Positions 18,559 to 26,056 of a DNA stretch of 38,300 bases are shown here, piece by piece (within the stretch, counting starts at the first letter, position 1; each line of letters begins with the position of its first letter). The notes under the pieces were generated by a model. It ran no database searches, was not told the origin of the DNA, and saw only the letters and a program-made list of their open reading frames with translations. The position numbers were made by a program, and so were the translations under genes. The stretch comes from Cognatiluteimonas telluris (GTDB lineage: Bacteria > Pseudomonadota > Gammaproteobacteria > Xanthomonadales > Xanthomonadaceae). The stretch spans positions 1 to 38,300 of the forward strand of contig NZ_JAANOY010000019.1 in assembly GCF_011320095.1 (NCBI RefSeq), given 5' to 3'.

Positions 18559-18576
18559 GGCGGGTTTCAACCCGCC
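18555..18576 (+). repeat. GTAG-headed REP whose head is the stop codon
   Basis: GTAG at 18555-18558 includes the TAG of the preceding gene and is followed by the perfect palindrome GGCGGGTT-TC-AACCCGCC. This is the GTAG-plus-hairpin layout of Xanthomonadaceae REPs. Confidence 0.7.
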
Positions 18577-18615
18577 GACGCAGGTCGCGAGCCAGACCAA
18601 CCTTTGGCCGCAAGG

Positions 18616-18647
18616 TGAGGCTATGCGACGTTGGCGCCAACGCCTCA
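18616..18647. repeat. Nested palindrome at the convergent GNAT stop
   Basis: TGAGGC (18616-18621) and GCCTCA (18642-18647) flank a perfect 14-base palindrome CGTTGGCGCCAACG (18629-18642). The right arm contains the minus-strand TGA stop of the GNAT gene. With the REP at 18555 it fills the 86-base convergent gap and may stop transcription from both sides. Confidence 0.55.
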
Positions 18648-19145
18648 GGTATCGCGCGCGAACTCTGCTTCGAAGATCCGGTACCCCGCATCGACCATGC
18701 CCAACGCGGTATAGGTCTGCTGCGCGCGCTGGTTGTCGCGCTCGACATAAAGGCGCAGGCCGATCACATCCGGGGTCGCTCGCGCCAGTTGCTCGACGTG
18801 GCGGTAAAGCGCGCGGTACACGCCCTGGCGGCGATGTTCCGGCGCGACGTACACGCTCTGGATCCACCACCAGTCGCCATTGCGCCAATCGCTCCATTCG
18901 CGGGTGAACATCAACGTGCCGACCGCGCTGCCGATGGTTTCGCGGCCGGCGACCGGCAGGTCGTGCATGGCGATGAAGTAACGCGCCCGGGCGGCATCGG
19001 CGAGGCCGGCGGCGACACCCGCCTGCACCGTCGCCGGATCCAGGTGCTTGTGCTCGGTTTCCAGCGCCATCGCCGCCGCCCACTGCGCCAGCAGCCCGGC
19101 ATCGGCGGCCTGCGCCGGACGAATCCGATAGGCGCTCATGCGCAC
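18645..19145 (-). CDS. GNAT family N-acetyltransferase
   Basis: The 166-residue product (164 if Met3 is used) is a single-domain GNAT. The acetyl-CoA motif is clear: IQSVYVAPEHRRQGVYRALYRHV, followed by LRLYVERDNQRAQQTYTALGMVDAGYRIFEAEF. The tandem tryptophans SDWRNGDWWWIQ before motif A are typical of a subgroup found widely in proteobacteria; the substrate is not known. It begins 40 bases after sodC on the same strand, so the pair may be co-transcribed. It is unrelated in sequence detail to the GNAT at 14144. Confidence 0.88.
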   Translation of the reverse strand: MRMSAYRIRPAQAADAGLLAQWAAAMALETEHKHLDPATVQAGVAAGLADAARARYFIAMHDLPVAGRETIGSAVGTLMFTREWSDWRNGDWWWIQSVYVAPEHRRQGVYRALYRHVEQLARATPDVIGLRLYVERDNQRAQQTYTALGMVDAGYRIFEAEFARDT

Positions 19146-19185
19146 GACCCATGCGCGACATCGGCGTGCATCGCCGCCGTCACCG

Positions 19186-19749
19186 TCACTGCAGCCGGAT
19201 CACGCCGCAGGCCACGCGCGCGCCGGCGTTGCCGGACGGCTGCGAGCGGTAGTCGTCGGCGGCGGCATGCACGATGAACGCGCGCCCGGCGATGTCCTCC
19301 GGCCCGCCATCGCCCAGGCTCACGCCGGCCAGCTGGGTGTCGACGTGGGCCACACCATCCCAGCCGGCGGTGATGTTGTCGATGTCGCCGGCATGGTGGT
19401 GACGGCTGCCGGCGCGCCCGTGCGGCGCGGCGGTCGGATTGAAATGACCGCCGGCGCCGGAGGCATCGGCGGCGTTGCAGTCGCCGGTTTCGTGCACGTG
19501 GAAGCCGTGGCTGCTGCCCGGCGCCAGGCCGCCGATCTCACCGGTCACGCGCACCCCGCGCGCCGTCGATGCCAGTTGCAGGGTGCCGCTGACCAGGCTT
19601 CCCGACGCGGCGGTCAGGTGCGCCACCGCGCGATGCGCCGGCGCGCCGGGGACGGACGACGGCGCGCGGCCCGGGCCGGTGGCCACCGGGACCGAACTAC
19701 AGGCCGCCAGCACGAGGGCGAGCGGAACGGCGAGTGCGAGTGGGCGCAT
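19186..19749 (-). CDS. sodC: Cu/Zn superoxide dismutase, lipoprotein
   Basis: SodC dismutates superoxide in the periplasm. The 187-residue product has a lipobox (ALVLAAC), so it is probably tethered to a membrane. Metal ligands are present: HGFHVHETGDCN (two Cu His and the disulfide Cys), GGHFNPTAAPHG (bridging and Zn His), HHHAGDIDNI (Zn His and Asp), and the C-terminal FIVHAAADDY Cu His. The second disulfide Cys is in VACGVI. A strong AGGAGA ribosome site precedes the chosen ATG by about 6 bases. The frame stays open far upstream into ntrC but lacks signal features there. It follows ntrC after a 95-base gap. Confidence 0.95.
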   Translation of the reverse strand: MRPLALAVPLALVLAACSSVPVATGPGRAPSSVPGAPAHRAVAHLTAASGSLVSGTLQLASTARGVRVTGEIGGLAPGSSHGFHVHETGDCNAADASGAGGHFNPTAAPHGRAGSRHHHAGDIDNITAGWDGVAHVDTQLAGVSLGDGGPEDIAGRAFIVHAAADDYRSQPSGNAGARVACGVIRLQ

Positions 19750-19844
19750 GAACTTCTCCTGGGCCGGGGTGGACGGGAACGTTCGACGGTAGGCGGCGAC
19801 GACAGCGGCTTCAAGACCGGGGCGCGCGCGGGCGGCGCGGCCGC

Positions 19845-21307
<1,463 letters not shown>

Positions 21308-21311
<4 letters not shown>

Positions 21312-22450
21312 CGAACCGTATCCCTGTCGCCAGCGGCAACGCGCGCCACCGGCGTGGCTGCGGTCGCGCTGGCGTCACCGGCGTTGCCGTCGCTCATGCT
21401 GCCCTCGCTCGCGCCTGCGTCGGCGGGCCTGGCCTCGATCGGCAGCAGCAGCGTGAACACCGTGTGCCCCGGGCGCGAGCGGTAGGCCAGCGAGCCGCGG
21501 TGCTCGCGCGCCACCTGCTGCGCCAGCGCCAGGCCCAGCCCGCTGCCTTCGGCGCGACCGCTGACCAGCGGCAGGAAGATGCGCTCGCTCAGGTCCTCCG
21601 GCACGCCACGGCCGTCGTCGACGACCTCCAGCCGCAAGGCCAGCGCGTGGGCCTCGTCGCCGATGCGCACGCCGTGTTCGACGCGCGTGCGCAGGGTGAC
21701 GCTGGCAGCGCCGGCTTCCAGCGCGTTGCGCACCAGGTTCCACAGCGCCTGGGTCAATCGGTCGGCGTCGCCGACGAGTTCGGGCAGGCTGGGGTCGTAA
21801 TCGCGCGCCAGCCGCACCGACCAGCCGGCGTCGGTTTCGGCCAGCCGCAGTACGCGCTCGAGCACGGCGTGGATGTTCAGCGGCTCGAACGGCCGCGGCG
21901 GGGCCGGCGACAGCAGCCGGTCGAGCAGCGCGGTCAGCCGCTCGACTTCGGATTCGATCAGGCCGGTGAGCTCGCGCGCGTCGGCGTCGACCGCGCGCCG
22001 CGCCAGCAGCTGCGCCGCGCCCTTGAGCCCGGCCAGCGGATTGCGCAACTCGTGCGCCAATCCCTTCAGCGCCGCCGACAACGCCGATGGCAGCGCGAGC
22101 GCGGGGTCCTCGCCGGGGAATTCGTCGACCGGGTGGGCTTCCAGCCACCAGCCGTCGTCGCGGTGGGTGAGCGCGACATCGGCAAAGTGCGGCAGCTCGC
22201 TGCCCGGATAGGCCAGCGCCAGCCGGCGCACGCGGGTGAGCTCGCGCGGCGGGCGCGCCGCCAGCAGCTGGGCGAGGATGTCGCTGTCGTGCTCCAGCGC
22301 CGCCAGCGGCAGCCCCGGCAGCCTTCGCGCACTGACCCCGAGCCAGCGCGCGAAGGCCTGGTTGGCGCCGCGCAGCTGCCCGTCGGGGGCGGCCCAGGCC
22401 ACGGGCGTGGCCAGCAAATCCAGGGCGGCGAAGACGGGATCGGGCGGCAT
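21308..22450 (-). CDS. ntrB: Nitrogen regulation histidine kinase NtrB (GlnL)
   Basis: NtrB phosphorylates NtrC and, with PII, dephosphorylates it when nitrogen is plentiful. The 380-residue product has a PAS domain (about residues 8-110), the H-box AHELRNPLAGLKGAAQLL with phospho-acceptor His133, and a HATPase domain with N-box (LVRNALEAG), G1 (VVDDGRGVPE) and G2 (GSGLGLALAQQV). The C-terminal 30 residues are a low-complexity Ala/Asp tail. There is no Shine-Dalgarno; instead an NtrC-type dyad abuts the ATG, and a TAAGAT within it could place the transcript start at the start codon. It overlaps ntrC by ATGA. Confidence 0.95.
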
Positions 22451-22468
22451 TGCACCATCTTAGTGCAA
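22450..22468. promoter_or_regulatory. NtrC-type dyad touching the ntrB start codon
   Basis: TTGCAC-CATCTTA-GTGCAA is a dyad with the TGCAC-N7-GTGCA spacing of NtrC sites. It covers the 18 bases before the ntrB ATG, including its first base, and contains a minus-strand TAAGAT that could be a -10 element. Binding there would repress ntrBC, as NtrC does at the enteric glnL promoter. Confidence 0.55.
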
Positions 22469-23048
22469 GCGCCGCCGCGCGTGCCGACCGCGCGCCGCCC
22501 GCGGTGCAGGAGGGTTCCCGTGCCCGGGCCGGGGTCCGCATGCGCGCTGGCCGCGCCGTCGGTGCGTTGGCGAGGTTCGCCGATCACCGTGCACCTGGAC
22601 CGCAATGCACGTGGACCGCGAATGGATCCGCGTAGCCGCTGCGCGGCGAGGTCCAGCGAGTGGGGATTGCTCCGGCCGCGCTGCAAGGCGCGCTGATCGA
22701 GGACCGATCGAGGATCCATCGAAGATCGATCGAAGATCGCGATCGACGCGCGTGACCGCGAATCCGGTGGGTCGATGTCGGGTCGATGTCGGCTCGATCC
22801 TTCGCGTCCGTCGACAACGCGGTGACGCAGGAGATCCCGGCTCGCCGGTTTTCGCGTGGCAGCCGACGAGGCAACGTGCGTTCGACATCGGCGACCGCGA
22901 CGCGGCATGCAGGATGAAAAATTTTCACTGAACCGCTTGATTCCGGCACGAAACGCGCATCACGCTGAATGCGTCCGCGGTCACGCATCTCTCATTGACG
23001 CCTGCGCACCGTGGTCGGACCGGCGAACGGTCGGTGTCATTGGAGAAC
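22469..23048. other. Gene-free region with phased repeats between ntrB and a small protein gene
   Basis: I find no convincing gene in these 580 bases. Contents in order are a 16-base-period direct repeat (22590-22624, TGCAC then TGGACCGC), an 11-base-phased TCGA array (22695-22803), and an AT-rich near-palindrome TGAAAAATTTTCA (22915-22927). A GACCG-GCGAA-CGGTC dyad at 23018-23032 lies 17 bases before the small protein gene. It could carry operators or an unannotated RNA; nothing here proves either. Confidence 0.6.
22695..22803. repeat. 11-base-phased TCGA repeat array
   Basis: TCGA occurs at 22697, 22708, 22719 and 22730, exactly 11 apart, and again at 22772, 22783 and 22794, also 11 apart. 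Two units in each block are near-identical (ATCGAAGATCG twice; GTCGATGTCGG twice). The period equals one helical turn and is not a multiple of three, so it is not coding. Confidence 0.75.
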
Positions 23049-23252
23049 ATGCAGATGGGCAACAACAGCACGCGCGAAGGCGACAACCAGAATCGCCAGG
23101 ATGGCAGCAGCAAGGACGACAGCCAGGGCCGCAAGCAGGCCAGTGGCCAGAACCTCCAGGATGAGGCCAGCCAGAACCGCCCGCAGGCCAGCGGCCAGAC
23201 CCGCCAGGACGAGGGCAGCCAGCGTCGTCAGGACAGCAGCCAGGGCCGCTAG
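23049..23252 (+). CDS. Small disordered Gln/Ser/Asp/Arg-rich protein
   Basis: The 67-residue product contains almost no hydrophobic residues and should be fully disordered. It carries two 16-residue repeats starting QASGQNLQDEAS and QASGQTRQDEGS, within a general pattern of Gln-Asp and Ser-Gln-Gly-Arg steps. GGAG lies 5 bases before the ATG (11 before the second ATG at 23055). A strong terminator follows 45 bases after the stop, supporting a real transcript. Composition resembles hydrophilin or stress-protection peptides, but no family motif is recognised. It sits on the opposite strand between glnA and ntrBC. Function unknown. Confidence 0.7.
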   Translation: MQMGNNSTREGDNQNRQDGSSKDDSQGRKQASGQNLQDEASQNRPQASGQTRQDEGSQRRQDSSQGR

Positions 23253-23296
23253 CGCCGACGCATGACGCGCGATGGGCTCCATGCCGTCGCATGAAA

Positions 23297-23334
23297 AAGC
23301 CCGGGGAACAGGACGTTCCCCGGGCTTCTTTTTT
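23297..23334. terminator. Strong bidirectional Rho-independent terminator
   Basis: AAGCCCGGGGAAC (23297-23309), a 5-base loop and the exact complement (23315-23327) are followed by CTTTTTT. An A-run before the left arm (23294-23298) gives a T-run on the minus strand. It can end the small protein message and, 120 bases after its stop, the glnA message. Confidence 0.9.
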
Positions 23335-23424
23335 GCCGGCCTTCCGCCCCCGCCCGTCCGCCGCCAACGGCATCGGCAGGCGCGGGGACGGTTCCGGTTG
23401 CGATACGATCGCGGCGCGCGCGTC

Positions 23425-23441
23425 GGTGGCCCCGGGCCACC
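23425..23441. repeat. Palindrome just downstream of glnA
   Basis: GGTGGCCC-C-GGGCCACC lies 10 bases past the glnA stop. With one central base the practical hairpin is GGTGGC with a 5-base loop. No T-run; possibly a pause or 3-prime protection hairpin. Confidence 0.4.
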
Positions 23442-23450
23442 AGCCAAGCC

Positions 23451-24860
23451 TCAGATCGCGTAATACATCTGGTACTCCAGCGGATGCGTCGCCGCGCGGA
23501 ACGCGGTGACTTCCTTCATCTTCAAGCCGATGTAGGCATCGATGAAGTCGTCGCTGAACACACCGCCGGCCTTGAGGAACTCGCGATCCTTGTCCAGCGC
23601 TTCCAGCGCCTGGTCCAGCGAATGGCACACGGTCGGGATGTTCTTCTCTTCTTCCGGCGGCAGGTCATAGAGATCCTTGTCGCTCGGCGGACCCGGATCG
23701 ATCTGGTGCTTGATGCCATCGAGGCCGGCCATCATCAACGCGGCGAAAATCAGATACCCCGAGTTCATCGGATCCGGGAAACGGATCTCGATCCGGCGCG
23801 CCTTCGGATTGGACACGTACGGGATGCGGCACGACGCCGAGCGGTTCGACGCCGAGTACGCCAGCATCACCGGCGCCTCGAAGCCCGGCACCAGGCGCTT
23901 GTACGAATTGGTGGTCGAGTTGGCGAACGCATTGATTGCGCGCGCGTGCTTGAAGATGCCGCCGATGTACCACAGCGCCATCTGCGACAGGCCGCCGTAG
24001 CCGTCGCCGGTGAAGAGATTCGTGCCGCCCTTGGCGAGCGACTGGTGCACGTGCATGCCGCTGCCGTTGTCACCAACAATCGGCTTGGGCATGAAGGTCG
24101 CGGTCTTGCCGTTGCGGTGGGCGACGTTCTTGATGATGTACTTCATCGTCAACAGGTCGTCGGCCTTCTTGGTCAGCGTGCTGAACTTGGTGCCGATCTC
24201 GCACTGGCCGGCGTTGGCGACTTCGTGGTGGTGCACTTCGACCTCGATGCCGACGGCTTCGAGCGTCTTGCACATCTCGGCACGCAGGTCGTGCAGCGAA
24301 TCCAGCGGCGCGACCGGGAAGTAGCCGCCCTTCACGCCCGGGCGGTAGCCGGTGTTGCCGCCGGCGTACTCGCGACCCGAATTCCACGCCGCTTCCTCCG
24401 AATCGATGTGGAAGAAGGTGTGGCCCATCTCGTTGGCGTAGCGCACCGAGTCGAAGATGAAGAACTCGGGCTCCGGGCCGAAGAACGCCTGCTCGGCGAT
24501 GCCGCTGGACTTGAGGTAGGCCTCGGCGCGCCGGGCGACGCCGCGCGGATCGCGCGAGTACGCCTGCATCGTTGCCGGATCGAGGATGTCGCAGGTCAGC
24601 ACGATCGTCGGATCGGCGGTGAACGGATCCAGGAACGCCGTCGACGGATCGGGCAGCAGCACCATGTCGGACTGGTGGATGCCCTTCCAGCCGGCGATGG
24701 AGGAACCGTCGAACATCTTGCCGTCCTCGAACAGGCTGGCGTCGATGATCGACTTGGGGAAGGTCACGTGGTGCTGCACGCCGCGCATGTCGGCGAAGCG
24801 CAGGTCGACGAACTCGACCTTGTTGTCCTTGATCAGCTTTTCGACGGTGTCCAACGACAT
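23451..24860 (-). CDS. glnA: Glutamine synthetase type I
   Basis: GlnA makes glutamine from glutamate, ammonia and ATP as a dodecamer. The 469-residue product matches GSI-beta length and motifs: [61 protein letters not shown] and the adenylylation site with Tyr398 in DLYDLPPEE, so it is probably controlled by GlnE. GGAG lies about 10 bases before the ATG. Expression is predicted from a sigma-54 promoter with upstream NtrC sites. A protective 57-base leader is implied. The frame is open further upstream but without homology to the family. Confidence 0.98.
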   Translation of the reverse strand: MSLDTVEKLIKDNKVEFVDLRFADMRGVQHHVTFPKSIIDASLFEDGKMFDGSSIAGWKGIHQSDMVLLPDPSTAFLDPFTADPTIVLTCDILDPATMQAYSRDPRGVARRAEAYLKSSGIAEQAFFGPEPEFFIFDSVRYANEMGHTFFHIDSEEAAWNSGREYAGGNTGYRPGVKGGYFPVAPLDSLHDLRAEMCKTLEAVGIEVEVHHHEVANAGQCEIGTKFSTLTKKADDLLTMKYIIKNVAHRNGKTATFMPKPIVGDNGSGMHVHQSLAKGGTNLFTGDGYGGLSQMALWYIGGIFKHARAINAFANSTTNSYKRLVPGFEAPVMLAYSASNRSASCRIPYVSNPKARRIEIRFPDPMNSGYLIFAALMMAGLDGIKHQIDPGPPSDKDLYDLPPEEEKNIPTVCHSLDQALEALDKDREFLKAGGVFSDDFIDAYIGLKMKEVTAFRAATHPLEYQMYYAI

Positions 24861-24927
24861 GGGATGGGGCTCCGGGGTTCGGGCAATGGGAGGGCGGATC
24901 GATGCAACGGCATTCCGGGATGTGGTT

Positions 24928-24943
24928 AGCAAGGGGCATGCCA
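24928..24943 (-). promoter_or_regulatory. Sigma-54 (-24/-12) promoter of glnA
   Basis: On the minus strand TGGCATGCCCCTTGCT matches the consensus TGGCACG-N4-TTGCW with one change, and has the exact GG-N10-GC spacing. The transcript should start near 24917, 57 bases before the glnA ATG. Confidence 0.85.
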
Positions 24944-25005
24944 GCCTTGGTGGCGCCGTAAGCCCTTGATCCCTTTGCGCTCCGGCGGCGCGGAGACGGC
25001 AGATC

Positions 25006-25022
25006 TGCACCTGCTTTGTGCA
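25006..25022. promoter_or_regulatory. NtrC binding site 1 upstream of glnA
   Basis: TGCAC-CTGCTTT-GTGCA is a perfect dyad in both half-sites with the NtrC spacing. It is centred about 97 bases upstream of the predicted glnA transcript start. Confidence 0.75.
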
Positions 25023-25034
25023 GCAGCACCGGAA

Positions 25035-25051
25035 TGCACCAAGTTGGCGCA
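25035..25051. promoter_or_regulatory. NtrC binding site 2 upstream of glnA
   Basis: TGCAC-CAAGTTG-GCGCA differs from a perfect dyad by one base and contains GCACCA/TGG as in enteric sites. It is centred about 126 bases upstream of the glnA start and 29 bases from site 1, close to three helical turns, allowing cooperative binding. It overlaps the uppP -35 box. Confidence 0.7.
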
Positions 25052-25071
25052 GACGCGGGCTCGGCTATGCT
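25044..25071 (+). promoter_or_regulatory. Sigma-70-type promoter of uppP
   Basis: TTGGCG (25044-25049), a 16-base spacer and TATGCT (25066-25071). The predicted start is near 25078, 42 bases before the ATG. The -35 box lies inside NtrC site 2. Confidence 0.55.
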
Positions 25072-25119
25072 TCCACGCGGTTGCGATCCACACCTCCCGT
25101 TTCCCACGCCGGGCATCCC

Positions 25120-25929
25120 ATGAACCATCTCCTCGCCGACCTCCTGCTCGGCGTCATCGAAGGCATCACCGAATTCCTGCCGATCTCCAGCACCGGGCAC
25201 CTGCTCATTGCCGAGCGCTGGCTGGGCCATCGCAGCGACCTGTTCAACATCGCGATCCAGGCCGGCGCGATCCTGGCGGTGGTGCTGATCTACCGGCAGC
25301 GGCTGTGGCAGCTGCTGGTCGGCTTCCTGCGCGACCCGGCCAGCCGCGACTACGCATTCAAGCTGGCGCTGGCCTTCCTGGTCACCGCGGTGCTCGGCCT
25401 GGTGGTGAAGAAGCTCGGCTTCGAGCTGCCCGAGACCGTGACCCCGGTGGCGTGGGCACTGCTGCTGGGCGGGGTGTGGATGCTGGCCGCCGAATACTTC
25501 GCCGCACGCCGCGCGCAGGCGCTCGGCGAGCGCAGCGCAATCACCTGGACGGTGGCGGTGCTGGTCGGCATCGCGCAGGTCGTGGCGGGTGTCTTTCCCG
25601 GCACGTCGCGCTCGGCGGCGACGATCTTCGTGGCGCTGCTGTTTGGCACCACCAACCGGGTGGCGGCGACCGAGTTCGCATTCCTGGTCGGGATCCCGAC
25701 CATGTTCGCGGCGACCGCGTACGAGTTGCTGGATGTCTACAAGGCCGGCGGCATCGATGGCGAGGACTGGACGGGCCTGGGGATCGCCTTCGTCGCCGCG
25801 GCGGTCACCGCGTTCATCGCCGTGAAGTGGCTGCTGCGCTACATCCAGAGCCACCGGTTCACGGCGTTCGCGCTATATCGCATGGCGCTGGGCGCGGCGC
25901 TGTTGCTGCTGGTACCGCTGGGCAGCTGA
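25120..25929 (+). CDS. uppP: Undecaprenyl-diphosphatase (BacA/UppP)
   Basis: UppP removes a phosphate from undecaprenyl-PP to recycle the lipid carrier for murein and O-antigen synthesis; overexpression gives bacitracin resistance in this family. The 269-residue product is polytopic. It has both signature regions: EGITEFLPISSTGHL (residues 15-29) with the catalytic Glu and Ser, and GVFPGTSRSAATI with the catalytic Arg. The chosen Met begins directly before the first signature; the frame is open upstream into the regulatory region. No good ribosome site is seen. It is divergent from glnA and convergent with the autotransporter gene. Confidence 0.96.
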   Translation: MNHLLADLLLGVIEGITEFLPISSTGHLLIAERWLGHRSDLFNIAIQAGAILAVVLIYRQRLWQLLVGFLRDPASRDYAFKLALAFLVTAVLGLVVKKLGFELPETVTPVAWALLLGGVWMLAAEYFAARRAQALGERSAITWTVAVLVGIAQVVAGVFPGTSRSAATIFVALLFGTTNRVAATEFAFLVGIPTMFAATAYELLDVYKAGGIDGEDWTGLGIAFVAAAVTAFIAVKWLLRYIQSHRFTAFALYRMALGAALLLLVPLGS

Positions 25930-26056
25930 GGCGCCCGGGTACGGGAGCCTGCCGGGACGCCGCGTCGGCGACGCGTCCTGGTGCTTGATTCGCCCGCGCC
26001 GGTGGCGGTGACCGTTCGGCTTCGGCCACCGCTCGCCCGGCCGTGCCGGGGCGACG

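Noticed and set aside
22460-22988. Open frames on both strands between ntrB and the small protein gene
   Set aside because: They cross the 11-base repeats out of codon phase, have odd composition and no ribosome sites.
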